Shown here: one piece after another, positions 52,556 through 61,409 of the stretch | How positions within the stretch are numbered: the first letter of the stretch is position 1 | Layout: each line of letters opens with the position of its first letter | Assembly: GCF_011064595.1 (NCBI RefSeq) | Contig: NZ_JAALJI010000035.1 | Coordinates: forward strand, 1-64,000 | Source: Paludisphaera soli | Lineage (GTDB): Bacteria > Planctomycetota > Planctomycetia > Isosphaerales > Isosphaeraceae | Reading direction: 5' to 3' | DNA length: 64,000 nt | The notes under the pieces: model-generated | The model's input: the letters and a program-made list of their open reading frames with translations, nothing else | What the model was told of the DNA's origin: nothing | The model's database searches: none | Program-made: the position numbers and the translations under genes

Positions 52556-53065
52556 TCAGCCGATCTGATCCGACGAGTAGATGGCGGCGTGGCGGCCGTA
52601 GATGTCGGCGTCGGAGAAGTAGTGGCCGGAGGACTTGCGGATGGCGGCCTCGCCGTTGAAGACCTTGGAGCTCAGGTAGCTGATCGCCGTCGAACGGATG
52701 TCCGAGTACAGCTGGCGCGACTCCGCGGGCGAGTAGAACTGCAACGAGCCGTTGACGTAGTCGATCAGGCCGTCCTGGCGGGCGTACGGCAGTCGGCCGA
52801 GCTGCGCGCCCAGCTGCCGGCCGAGGTTGTCGTAATTCCGCTGGACCCCCTGGGTGCGGCCGAACTGCTGCGTGGCCCGGTGGATGTTCACCAGGACGTC
52901 ATGGTACGTCCGCGTGGTCAGGATCGCCGACTTGGGGACGAACCTCTGCTCGCCGCCGGGGAGGTTGACGACGATGCCGGCCGCGGCGCGCGAGCCGTTC
53001 AGGACGATGCGGTCTTCCAGGCGGCCGTCGAGGGAAGGGACGAAACCGTGCTTCTTCGTCTTCAT
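52556..53065 (-). CDS. LEDR-motif protein, copy 1
   Basis: A protein of 169 residues from MKTKKHGFVPSLDGRLEDRI; the frame is open to 53278 but the extension looks non-coding. The N-terminal SLDGRLEDRIVLNGSRAAAG resembles the LExR-x-x-L motif at the N-terminus of many planctomycete surface and extracellular proteins. The rest is helical, with RATQQFGRTQGVQRNYDNLG, QLGRLPYARQDGLIDYVNGS and AAIRKSSGHYFSDADIYGRH. It is about 85% identical to the protein at 53452. No known enzymatic domain. Location and function are inferred only from the motif. Confidence 0.75.
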   Translation of the reverse strand: MKTKKHGFVPSLDGRLEDRIVLNGSRAAAGIVVNLPGGEQRFVPKSAILTTRTYHDVLVNIHRATQQFGRTQGVQRNYDNLGRQLGAQLGRLPYARQDGLIDYVNGSLQFYSPAESRQLYSDIRSTAISYLSSKVFNGEAAIRKSSGHYFSDADIYGRHAAIYSSDQIG

Positions 53066-53451
53066 TTCGCGTGTCTCCCGATGTCGAACAAGGTTAAAGC
53101 GGAGGGGGGCGGCGAACCTTCGGGCCAGGCGGTGTTCAGGCCGATTCCGCGTTTTTGAAGGCGAAACGCAGCCCTCTGCCGTCGGCATCGCTTCGCAGGC
53201 CCTCCCAGTGTGAACAGGCTGCACTCGGTCAGGATAACGCGGTTGGGACGATAAAATTACAAAGAATTCCGAAAGCACGGACGTTTTAAGTCGAATTGTT
53301 TCGTTTTCAGTGTGGCGAGAGAGGCCGAAATCGTACGCGAGTGGCGGGATGTACGGCCTCGCCCGCGCGGGTCGGCGAGATCGGTCGGCGCGCGGAACGA
53401 GACCGGGGGTCAGCCCGGTCTCGTCGCGTTCGGCCGGCGTGGGCGGGGAGG
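53066..53451. other. Intergenic region between the two LEDR paralogues
   Basis: No gene is supported in this gap. The stretch 53230-53310 is unusually AT-rich (GACGATAAAATTACAAAGAA, GTTTTAAGTCGAATTGTTTC) and should contain the promoter of copy 1 on the minus strand, leaving a leader of about 180 bases. The part nearest 53451 carries a GC-rich stretch that could end copy 2 transcription. Confidence 0.4.
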
Positions 53452-53955
53452 TCAGATGGGCTGCATGTCCGTGAAGATGGCGGCGTTGCGGCCGTAGATG
53501 TCCGCGTCGGAGAAGTAGTGGCCGGGGGACTTGCGGATGGCGGCCTCGCCGTTGAGCACCTTGAAGCTCAGGTAGCTGATCGTCGTCGAACGGATGTCCG
53601 AGTAGAGCTGCTGGTTCTCGTTCGGGGCGTAGAACTGCAGCGAGCCGTTGACGTAGTCGATCAGGCCGTCCTGGCGGGCGTACGGCAGGCGGCCGAGCTG
53701 CGCGCCGAGCTGGCGGCCGAGGTTGTCGAAGTCCTGCTGGACGCCCTGGGTGCGGCCGAACTGTTGGGTGGCCCGGTGGATGTTCACCAGGATGTTGTTA
53801 TACGTCCGGGTGGTGAGGATCCCGGACCTCGGGACGAACGTCTGCTCGCCGCCGGGGAGGTTGACGACGATGCCGGCCGCGGCGCGCGAGCCGTTCAGGA
53901 CGATGCGGTCTTCCAGGCGGCCGTCCAGCGACGGGACAAACGAGTTCTTCTTCAT
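53452..53955 (-). CDS. LEDR-motif protein, copy 2
   Basis: A protein of 167 residues starting MKKNSFVPSLDGRLEDRIVL with AGGAGCC upstream. It is a tandem paralogue of the protein ending at 52556, sharing the N-terminal LEDR motif, VNLPGGEQ(R/T)FVP, LTTRTY, GRTQGVQ, YVNGSLQFY and the C-terminal HYFSDADIYGR. The copies differ mainly at the extreme C-terminus (FTDMQPI versus YSSDQIG) and in scattered surface residues. High conservation with a few clustered changes suggests fairly recent duplication. Confidence 0.75.
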   Translation of the reverse strand: MKKNSFVPSLDGRLEDRIVLNGSRAAAGIVVNLPGGEQTFVPRSGILTTRTYNNILVNIHRATQQFGRTQGVQQDFDNLGRQLGAQLGRLPYARQDGLIDYVNGSLQFYAPNENQQLYSDIRSTTISYLSFKVLNGEAAIRKSPGHYFSDADIYGRNAAIFTDMQPI

Positions 53956-54407
53956 CGGATGCGGCTCCTAGGCTGTCGGGGAAGATCAGGGGTGATGGGC
54001 GTCCGGTCGTCACGCGACCGGCTTGGTCCCGATACGGGACGACATCCTCAAGCTTCACGCCCGCCTATTCGCTAGCTTCGTGCCAAAACCTTGCAAACCC
54101 ACGAGAGTCCCTATTGTGAACCCCGCGGATCCTGACAGGATACCAGGACGCAAGCCGGGCGATAGGTGCCGCCGGGAAATGTCGCGTAAACGTCCTGGGT
54201 GTCTCAGATGGCGTGATCCTTGCGTCCCGAACGGGCGGGGAGGCGTCGTGCGCAGGGGTGGGAAGCGGGCGGAACATCGGCCCGACGCCGGCGTGAGAGT
54301 TGCGGCGTCGCGTCCGTGTCGGCGCGTCCTTTATACTGGGGGAGCCTTCAGGGGCTTCGGGGCGGATCGAGTCGAGAGGCCGCGGAACGCGGGGGAGCTG
54401 TCGTCCT
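53956..54407. other. Divergent intergenic region before the first dynamin-like gene
   Basis: No gene is supported. It should contain divergent promoters for the LEDR copy 2 (minus) and the dynamin-like pair (plus). Locally AT-richer patches occur near 54060-54125 (GCTAGCTTCGTGCCAAAACC) and 54330 (CCTTTATACTGG). GGGGGAG at 54391-54397 is the ribosome binding site of the next gene. Confidence 0.35.
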
Positions 54408-56240
54408 TTGTTGGAATATTCCACCTGGTCGCGCCGGGTCGTCGACCTGGCCGGGGCGCTCTCGCGGCTGGAGGCCGAGGCCGAGGCCGCGGGGATCGCG
54501 CCGCAGGTCACGGCCGCCTGGCACGCGAACCTGCATCAGAAGCTCGTGCCCCAGGCGGTCGACGCCCCCTACCTGATCGTCGCCGTGGCCGGCGGGGCGA
54601 ACATGGGCAAGAGCACGATGTTCAACCACCTGGTGGGCTTCCCCGCCAGCCGGGTCCACCACAACGCGGCCGAGACCAAGCACCCGGTCTGCATGCTGCC
54701 TCGGGGCTTCACCGACCGTCACGACCTGGCCAAGGTCTTCCCCGGCTTCACGCTCCAGCCCTGGAAGTCCGAGGACGACGCCGTCGCCGAGGGCCATCCC
54801 GACGGCCTGGTCTACCGCGAAGACCCCACCGGCTCGCAGCCCGAGAACCTCGTGTTGCTGGACACGCCCGACGTCGACGCGGCGCTTCCCAACAACTGGA
54901 AGCTCGCCGAGGCGATCACCCACGCGGCCGACGTCCTGATCGCGCTGTTGACCCAGCAGAAGTACAACGACGAGAAGATCCGCCGCTTCTTCCGGATCGC
55001 CGCCGAGGCCGACAAGGCGGTCCTCGCCGTCGTCAACCTGATCGACTGGCCCGACGACCGCGACCATTGCCGAGGGTGGCTGGACACCTTCCGCAAGGGG
55101 ACCGGGGCCGAGCCCCTGCACGCCTACGCCGTCCCCCGCGACCGCGCCGCGGTCCGCGACAACCGGCTGACGTTCCACCCCCTCTCCCCCCGCGCCACCG
55201 ACCCGCGGAAGGACCTGGCGGAGCTGCAGTTCGCCGAGATCAAGATCCGGTCGCTCCGGGGCTCGCTCCGCCAGGCGCTCGACCCCGACGAGGGGATCCC
55301 CGCGTACCTCCGCGACCTGGAGAAGCGGGCCGACGACAACCGCCAGGCCCGCGCCGTGATCCACCAGAAGGTGCAGGTCAAGATCGACCTCCCCCGGCCG
55401 CCGGGCCACATCGTCGGCGACGAGATCTGGCGCTGGCTGGAACCCCGCCGGACCTGGTTCGACCGCAAGGTCCACGGCGCCTATGGCGCGCTCGGGCGGA
55501 CCGTCGCGAAGTGGCTCCCCGGCAGCGTCGAGCCCGCCGAGGACGAGGCGCGGTTCCTCGCCGAGGAGAAGACCCAGCTCAACAAGGCGCTGGAGGCCGT
55601 CTACCACGACCTGGAGCAGGTCCACCGCGTCGGCTCCCCGGCGCTCCGGCAGGAGCTGCAGCCCCTGATCGCCGGCGACCAGCGGCGGCGGGCCTTCGAG
55701 GAACTCCAGCGCCGGCTGGCCGCCGCGCCGCTGGCGACCGAGGCCTACCGCCGGGCCATCGCGACCCGGCTGGAGGCGTTCGAGGCCGAACATCCGACGA
55801 TGATGCGCGCGATCGAGTGGGGCCTGGTGGCGACGGCCATCGCGCGGCCGGCGGTGACGATCGGCATGTTCGGCGCGGCCGACATGGCGGCGGGCCCGCT
55901 GTTCGACGCCGGCGGCCACGCGATCGGCCAGGTCTTCTTCGACGTCGCGGCCGGCTCCGCCCTGACCGCCGGCGGCGAGGGGGCCTTCGCCCGGATCAGC
56001 GGCCCCGCCCGCGCCCTGATCGGCGACCTCTTCGCCGCCTTCTACCGCGAGCGCGCCGAGCTGCTCGCCAAGGTCATCGACGACTGCGTCGTCGGCCGCC
56101 ACCTCGACCGCATCGAACGCCTCGCCGACCTCGGCCAGGGCCAGGACTTCCAGACCGCCTACAAGCTCGCCGCCGAACTCTCCCGCGAGCTGGCCGCCCT
56201 GGACGAGCCGGCCCTGGAAGCGGCGGCCGCCGAGGGCTGA
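54408..56240 (+). CDS. Dynamin-like/large GTPase, member 1 of a pair
   Basis: About 610 residues from a TTG start (LLEYSTWSRRVVDLAGAL) with GGGGGAG 10 bases upstream; the frame is open to 54300. GTPase motifs: Walker A GGANMGKST (~62-70), switch Thr in AAETKHPVCML, G3 LLDTPDVDA, and a G4-like VNLIDWPDD. A long helical region follows (~260-600) with LEKRADDNRQARAVIHQKVQ, FLAEEKTQLNKALEAVYHDL and a hydrophobic stretch (LVATAIARPAVTIGMFGAAD) able to dip into membrane. It is followed after a REP-like pair by a second large GTPase. Bacterial dynamin-like proteins usually act in such pairs on membranes. Confidence 0.8.
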   Translation: MLEYSTWSRRVVDLAGALSRLEAEAEAAGIAPQVTAAWHANLHQKLVPQAVDAPYLIVAVAGGANMGKSTMFNHLVGFPASRVHHNAAETKHPVCMLPRGFTDRHDLAKVFPGFTLQPWKSEDDAVAEGHPDGLVYREDPTGSQPENLVLLDTPDVDAALPNNWKLAEAITHAADVLIALLTQQKYNDEKIRRFFRIAAEADKAVLAVVNLIDWPDDRDHCRGWLDTFRKGTGAEPLHAYAVPRDRAAVRDNRLTFHPLSPRATDPRKDLAELQFAEIKIRSLRGSLRQALDPDEGIPAYLRDLEKRADDNRQARAVIHQKVQVKIDLPRPPGHIVGDEIWRWLEPRRTWFDRKVHGAYGALGRTVAKWLPGSVEPAEDEARFLAEEKTQLNKALEAVYHDLEQVHRVGSPALRQELQPLIAGDQRRRAFEELQRRLAAAPLATEAYRRAIATRLEAFEAEHPTMMRAIEWGLVATAIARPAVTIGMFGAADMAAGPLFDAGGHAIGQVFFDVAAGSALTAGGEGAFARISGPARALIGDLFAAFYRERAELLAKVIDDCVVGRHLDRIERLADLGQGQDFQTAYKLAAELSRELAALDEPALEAAAAEG

Positions 56241-56254
56241 TCGAACTTTGAAAG

Positions 56255-56430
56255 CCTTCCCCCCTGGTGGGGGAAGGTGGCCGAAGGCCGGATGAGGGGG
56301 AAGACGAGCACGGAGACCGTCCGGAGAAACAGGCGAGCCGGCAAGGCGTCGCTTCCTCGCGTCGTCTGCCTTGATGGTCCCCCTCATCCGCCCCTCCGGG
56401 GCACCTTCCCCCACCAGGGGGGAAGGGAGA
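56255..56430. repeat. Inverted pair of REP-like units between the two GTPase genes
   Basis: The reverse unit is 56255-56311 (CCTTCCCCCCTGGTGGGGGAAGG, then CCGAAGGCCGGATGAGGG). The forward unit is 56373-56430 (CCCTCATCCGCCCCTCCGG, then CTTCCCCCACCAGGGGGGAAGG). The joining segment (GACGAGCACGGAGACC, CCGGAGAAACAGGCG, CCTTGATGGTCCCCCTCAT) matches the joining segments in the 21.1-21.5 kb cluster, so the pair plus centre behaves as one composite element. Confidence 0.85.
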
Positions 56431-56470
56431 AATTGAAGAACCGCATCGACCGCAACGAGGACCGACCGCG

Positions 56471-58363
56471 ATGGCCGAGCGATTCACCAAGGCCGACTGG
56501 GAGCGCGAGCACCTGCTCGCCGGCTTCGACCGCCTGCACGACCGGCTGCGGGCCTGGGCGAAGTCCGCGCCGGCGTGGCCTCCGTACGACGAGGCGAAAG
56601 GGCTCGTGGAGCGGCTCGACCCCCGCCTGCGCGTCCCCGAGATCGACCTCGACCGCGCCCTCGTGGTCGGCTTCCTCGGCGGCTCGGGGACGGGCAAGAG
56701 CACGCTGTTCAACGCGCTGCTGGGCCGTCGGGTCAGCCGCGCGGGGAAGGAGTTCCGGCCGATGACCCGGCGCGCCGTGGTGGCCTGCCACCCGGACGTC
56801 GACCCGGCGTTCCTCGGCCTCGACGAGGACGCGCTGGAGATCCATCGCCTGAACATCCCCCTGCTCGAACAGATGATCCTGATCGACTGCCCCGACCCGG
56901 ACACCCAGGACCCCGAGGACGGCGAGGGGGGCGGCCGGCACCTGGACATCCTGCGCTCCGTGCTGCCCCACTGCGACGTGATGGTCCACACGGTGACCTC
57001 GCAGAAGTACAAGTCGCACGTCGTCGGCCAGGAGGTGCGCCGGAACGCGCCGGGGCGTCAGATCCTGTTCGTGCAGACGCACGCCAGCATCGACCACGAC
57101 AACCGGCCCGACCTCCGCCGCTATCTCGACACGCTGGGCCTGAGGGTCCCGGAGATCTACCGGCTGGACGCCGCCGAGGCCCAGGCGAAGCAGGACGCCG
57201 GCCAGCCCGTCGACGCCGAGTTCGCCAGGTTCCGCGACCTGCTGGAGCACGAGCTGGCCAGCCGCGCCCGCCACCGGATCCGCCGCGCCAACCTGCTGGG
57301 CCTCTACGGCTGGCTCCTCTCCGCGATCCGGGGGCCCGTCGACGCCGGACTGGAGGCCGTGGCGAAGCTGGAGGGGGCGCTCGACCAGGAGCGGGCCCGG
57401 ATGGCCGCCAAGATCGCCGCCAAGATGTCCGAGCGGATCGACGCCAACCGCCGGCTCTGGCGCTCGCGGGTGCTCCGGCAGCTCAACCAGACCTGGGGCG
57501 CCGGGCCGCTCGCGTTCCTCATCGGCCTCTGGTCGGCGACCGGCAGCCTGCTCCGCTCGTTGATCCTGCTCCGCGCGCGGACCCCCACGCAGGCGATCCT
57601 CGCCGGCGGTTGGACGGCCGTCTCGCTCGTGGGCGAGAAGTGGCGCGAGAGCCGCGCCGCCGCCGCGCTCACCGCCGAGGCCGACCTGGGCCTGACCGAA
57701 GGCGACCTCGCCCACGCGCGGACGATCCTGCAGGGCTACCTGAACGACGCCCAGATCCGCCCCTCGCCGAGCGACGACGGCGGCGACTTCTCGGCCGAGC
57801 AGCTCGCCACGGTGGCCGTCGAGGTCTACCGCCGGCTCGACGCCGAGATCAACGAGGTCGTCGAGAAGCGCGTCGCCCGCCGCGCCGGGCGGGGCGTCCA
57901 CGTCGTGTTCGAGGCCCTGTTCGCCCTGCTGCCGGCCTGGCTCGTCCTGCACATGGCCAAGAACTTCTTCTATGACCACATGATCCAGGGCGAATCGCTC
58001 CTGGGCCTGGACTTCGTCTTCCAGGCGGCCTTCTGGTGCCTGCTCTGGGGCGTCGCCGTGGGCGGCCTGCTGCTGAGCCGCCTGAATCGCGGGCTCGACC
58101 ATGACTTGAAGGCCGTCGTCGACCGCCTGGCGCACGCCCCCCTGCTCGACGCCCTCTGCCGCGACGCAAGCGACGCCTGCCTCGCCGTCCGCACCCACTC
58201 CGAGGCCCTCGCCGCCCTCGAGCGCGACCTCGCCGACCTCGAACGCCGCGTCGGCGGCGTCCTCGACCTCGGCCTGGGCGCCTTGCGGGTCGAGTCTCCC
58301 CCCGAACTCGCGGCCCCCGCGGCAAACCCGATCCCGGCGAAGACGCCCATCGCGGCGGGGTGA
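56471..58363 (+). CDS. Dynamin-like/large GTPase with C-terminal membrane helices, member 2 of a pair
   Basis: A protein of 630 residues. GTPase motifs: Walker A GGSGTGKST (~70-78), RRAVVACHPDVD in the switch I region, G3 LIDCPDPDT (~137-145), and FVQTHASIDHD near G4. Extended helices follow (LEGALDQERARMAAKIAAKM, SERIDANRRLWRSRVLRQLN), then two strong hydrophobic helices near the C-terminus (EALFALLPAWLVLHMAKNFF; FWCLLWGVAVGGLLLSRL) that would anchor it in the membrane. With the preceding gene it forms a tandem GTPase pair, as in bacterial dynamin-like systems that remodel or protect membranes. The REP-like element between them leaves 230 bases, so co-transcription is likely but not certain. 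Confidence 0.82.
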   Translation: MAERFTKADWEREHLLAGFDRLHDRLRAWAKSAPAWPPYDEAKGLVERLDPRLRVPEIDLDRALVVGFLGGSGTGKSTLFNALLGRRVSRAGKEFRPMTRRAVVACHPDVDPAFLGLDEDALEIHRLNIPLLEQMILIDCPDPDTQDPEDGEGGGRHLDILRSVLPHCDVMVHTVTSQKYKSHVVGQEVRRNAPGRQILFVQTHASIDHDNRPDLRRYLDTLGLRVPEIYRLDAAEAQAKQDAGQPVDAEFARFRDLLEHELASRARHRIRRANLLGLYGWLLSAIRGPVDAGLEAVAKLEGALDQERARMAAKIAAKMSERIDANRRLWRSRVLRQLNQTWGAGPLAFLIGLWSATGSLLRSLILLRARTPTQAILAGGWTAVSLVGEKWRESRAAAALTAEADLGLTEGDLAHARTILQGYLNDAQIRPSPSDDGGDFSAEQLATVAVEVYRRLDAEINEVVEKRVARRAGRGVHVVFEALFALLPAWLVLHMAKNFFYDHMIQGESLLGLDFVFQAAFWCLLWGVAVGGLLLSRLNRGLDHDLKAVVDRLAHAPLLDALCRDASDACLAVRTHSEALAALERDLADLERRVGGVLDLGLGALRVESPPELAAPAANPIPAKTPIAAG

Positions 58364-58675
58364 GGCCGCGGGCGGTCGGGAGTCGTCGTCGGGATTCGCG
58401 CGTCTCGGCTCGCTCCCCCATACCACACAATGCATCCTCGGGCGGAGGTGGCGAAACCGCCGCGGGCGATCCGGGAGACGCCGGCCCCGCGAGGCCATTC
58501 CCTTCCGCCCGCGTGAGTTACGGCCGGTCTCTCGGGCCCTGGCGTCGACTCGTCCTCGAAAGTCTGGATGCGAGCGCGGGGGAAGTACGATAACCCTCGC
58601 ATCCGGCCGAGGCCTCGATTCGCGTTCGGTCGTCCCACCGCCCCGGGGCCGCCCGAGTCTTCACCAGGGAGTGCC
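58364..58675. other. Intergenic region before the lipoprotein hydrolase gene
   Basis: No gene is supported in this 312-base gap; open frames here have non-coding composition. ACCAGGGAG at 58663-58671 is the ribosome binding site of the next gene. GAAGTACGATAACCCTCGC near 58582-58600 is the only AT-richer spot that could hold a promoter. Confidence 0.35.
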
Positions 58676-60619
58676 ATGGGATGGCGTGCCGGCTTGCTGA
58701 TCCTGGTCGCGTCCTCGTCCTTCGGGATCGCCGGATGCCAGGGCGTCTCGATCCGGAGGGTGGGCGGGTCGCCTTCCCTCTCGTCGACGGGCCGCATCGA
58801 GCGGATCGGCCGATGGGCGGCTCGCCAGAAGGTTGAACCGGGCACGCCGCCCCCGCTGCGAGGGGCCTCCCCCGGGCCCGACGCCGGCGAGCCCTCCGAC
58901 CCCGGCTCCCTGCTCGCCCGCGCCGAGCGGAGCTACCGCGCCGGCCTCCAGGCAAGGCGCGAATCGAGCGAGATGAACGCCCGCTATCAGGTCGACGCCC
59001 TGCACGACGCCACGGCCGCCATCCAGGGCATGCTCGCCGAAGCCGGCGGAGAGGCGGACCCGGATCTCCCCAAGGCCCGGGCCCTGCACAGCTCCGCGCA
59101 GGGGGAATTCCTGCGGACCACGAGCGGCCGATCGGTCAAGCTCGACGAGAAATGGCGCGCGGGGCTGGAGCAGAAGGGGATCCGCCTGACGATCGCGCGG
59201 GAGTCGGAATTCCTCGCGCCCGAGTCGTTCGACCGCTTCTTCTTCGACGATGATTTCGCCGTCAGGAACCTCGACGACGAGCACAAGACGGAAGGCGTCG
59301 GCGTGCCGCTGATCGCCCTCCGCAAGTTCGACCTGAGGGCCCTCGACCGCCGCGAGGGGGAGGAGAAGTTCCTCATGCCCCGCCAGGTCTACCCGATGAC
59401 CGCCGTGCTGAAGCCCGAGCCCACCGCCCCGGGCGAGCCGTACAACCTCCGGCTGGAGCTGCACGACCCGCTCGTCGAGCGCACCGTGGACCTGAACGGC
59501 CCGGCGGAGCCGCTGGCCGCGGACCTCACCACGCCGCTCGTGTATCACTTCGTCCAGAGCCCGCTGCCGATCCTCCAGGAGATCGGCCTGCTCGACCCGC
59601 AATGGCTGGAGAAGGTGGCCGGCCTCTACATGCTGCACCCCTACGAGCCGGGCAAGATCCCGGTCGTGCTGGTGCACGGGCTCCGCTCCAGCCCCGCGGC
59701 CTGGATGCACGTGATCAACGCCCTGCGCGGCGACCCGGAGCTCCGGGAACGCTACCAGGTCTGGCTCTTCATGTACCCCACCGGCACGCCCTTCCCCGCC
59801 TCCGCGGCGAAACTCCGCAAGGGGCTGGACGAACTCCGCGAGGTCGTCGACCCCGATCACAGGGACGCCGCGTTCGACCGGGCCGTGCTGATCGGGCACA
59901 GCATGGGCGGGCTGATCTCCAAGATGATGATCGAACAGAGCGGCGACGCGATCTGGAAGCTGGTCGGTCGTCGGCCGTTCGAGGAACTCAAGGCCGAGCC
60001 CGAGCACAAGGAGATGATGCGGCGGGTGTTCTTCTTCGAGCCGCACCCCTCGATCGCCCGCGTCGTCTTCATCGCCACCCCGCACCGGGGCAGCGACCTG
60101 GGCGACCAGTTCATCGGCCGCCTCACCGACCGTTTGATCCGGCTGCCGATCCCCATGCGGCTGCTCTACCGGAAGCTGATCGCCCAGAACGACGAGGACT
60201 TCTTCACGCCCGAGATCCGCGAAGGGGGCCTCCCCTCCAGCATCGACGAACTCCGGACCGACAACCGCCTGCTCCGGACCCTGGCGGATCTGCCGCGCAA
60301 GCCCGTCCCGGTCCACTCCATCATCGGCCAGAAGGACCCGAACCTGCCGATCGAGCTGGGCAGCGACGGCGTCGTCCCCTACACCAGCTCGCACCTCGAC
60401 TGGGCCTCGTCCGAACTGGTCGTCGACGGCGACCACGGCTGCCAGGACGAGGTGGAAACGCTCCGCGAGCTGCGCCGAATCCTGCACCTCCACCTGGGGA
60501 AGACCTTACCGGTCGACGAACCCGACGAGGACGGGCCCGCGGGCTCCCCCGCCGACCGCCGCGACTCGAACCAGAGCTGGCCGGAGGCCCTCCGGTCCCT
60601 GAGGGACGAGCCCGAATAG
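58676..60619 (+). CDS. Lipoprotein alpha/beta hydrolase (lipase/esterase-like)
   Basis: A protein of 647 residues with GGGAG upstream. The N-terminus is a lipoprotein signal (MGWRAGLLILVASSSFGIAG then Cys21). A helical N-terminal region of ~300 residues and a beta region (QVYPMTAVLKPEP, YNLRLELHDPLVERTVDLNG) precede the hydrolase: IPVVLVHGLRSSPAAWMHVI (oxyanion loop), VWLFMYPTGTPFPASAAKLR, nucleophile elbow VLIGHSMGGLIS (~405), IATPHRGSDLGDQ, and DGDHGCQDE with the likely catalytic His. It probably hydrolyses an ester or lipid at the cell envelope. The long N-terminal domain is unusual. Confidence 0.87.
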   Translation: MGWRAGLLILVASSSFGIAGCQGVSIRRVGGSPSLSSTGRIERIGRWAARQKVEPGTPPPLRGASPGPDAGEPSDPGSLLARAERSYRAGLQARRESSEMNARYQVDALHDATAAIQGMLAEAGGEADPDLPKARALHSSAQGEFLRTTSGRSVKLDEKWRAGLEQKGIRLTIARESEFLAPESFDRFFFDDDFAVRNLDDEHKTEGVGVPLIALRKFDLRALDRREGEEKFLMPRQVYPMTAVLKPEPTAPGEPYNLRLELHDPLVERTVDLNGPAEPLAADLTTPLVYHFVQSPLPILQEIGLLDPQWLEKVAGLYMLHPYEPGKIPVVLVHGLRSSPAAWMHVINALRGDPELRERYQVWLFMYPTGTPFPASAAKLRKGLDELREVVDPDHRDAAFDRAVLIGHSMGGLISKMMIEQSGDAIWKLVGRRPFEELKAEPEHKEMMRRVFFFEPHPSIARVVFIATPHRGSDLGDQFIGRLTDRLIRLPIPMRLLYRKLIAQNDEDFFTPEIREGGLPSSIDELRTDNRLLRTLADLPRKPVPVHSIIGQKDPNLPIELGSDGVVPYTSSHLDWASSELVVDGDHGCQDEVETLRELRRILHLHLGKTLPVDEPDEDGPAGSPADRRDSNQSWPEALRSLRDEPE

Positions 60620-60825
60620 GACGGCCGGCTGAGGCGGACTCCGACGTCGACGTTGCGCTTGACTCGCATATCAGGTGGACCAGCCAATGGGGAGCAGGTC
60701 ACAGGGGTCAAGGCGGGCTGCCAGGACCTACCGCACCTCTCGGAAACACGATCCGGTCGATCGTAGGCGCAATTTCTCTTCCGAAGACGAAATTTGCTCT
60801 TGAATCAATAAAAACAGAAGCGCAC

Positions 60826-61203
60826 ATGATTGGCGGATTTTATGAAGCTCTTTTAGCTCTCAAGGTAATTCTCGACGGTCATGAAATACCCGATTTCGGA
60901 TGGGGGCACAACCCAACCGCTTCCGGCTTAGATATGGTCTCGATCAACAAAAATGGCACTGTGTTTATTTGGGATTCGAAAGGAACACGAGGAACATCAA
61001 AGCCTACGCAGTTCGACAGAGACAGCAAAAGACAGGCCTTAATGAAGGAGGCCGAAGGGTTGATCTCCAGAGCATCCAACCTTACCGAAGCAGTGAAGAT
61101 TAAAGCTATTGACAATCTAAGCAGGCAGAGAGTTCAATATAGGACTGCGTACGGCCATGCAGGTGCCGGTGGTTGGAAAATCGTGAGAGGTTATAATAAG
61201 TAA
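60826..61203 (+). CDS. Orphan toxin domain, nuclease-like (PD-(D/E)XK-type), 5' truncated
   Basis: At least 125 residues from ATG 60826 (MIGGFYEALLALKVILDGHE). The same frame carries similar low-GC coding sequence further upstream to about 60750 (LPKTKFALESIKTEAH) with no usable start codon, so the 5' end looks cut off from a larger protein. The key stretch is GLDMVSINKNGTVFIWDSKG: Asp, then 13 residues, then Asp-x-Lys, with an upstream helix Glu. This is the layout of restriction-endonuclease-fold toxin domains at the C-terminus of RHS and other polymorphic toxins. Base composition is far more AT-rich than the surroundings. A candidate immunity gene and an RHS scrap follow. Confidence 0.55.
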   Translation: MIGGFYEALLALKVILDGHEIPDFGWGHNPTASGLDMVSINKNGTVFIWDSKGTRGTSKPTQFDRDSKRQALMKEAEGLISRASNLTEAVKIKAIDNLSRQRVQYRTAYGHAGAGGWKIVRGYNK

Positions 61204-61409
61204 TTTACGAGGCTCAAGATGGATTCCAGGGTGATGGCCACTCGGAATCAGACGCAAGTCCAAGTGAGACACAATCTTAAGCGCTCGGGGGTTAGTGTTT
61301 CGCCACGAAGCCGCAAACCTCGATGCTCAGCCGAGTTACGGCAGAACTGCCAGGACATCACCCCGCAATCCATCTTGCGCCTACATACTTACTTCGAGGT
61401 CCAAACTAA
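61204..61409. other. Spacer between toxin domain and candidate immunity gene
   Basis: A gap of 206 bases, intermediate in GC. Short overlapping frames (61219-61413, 61295-61477) have no protein-like features. I see nothing recognisable in it. Confidence 0.3.
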
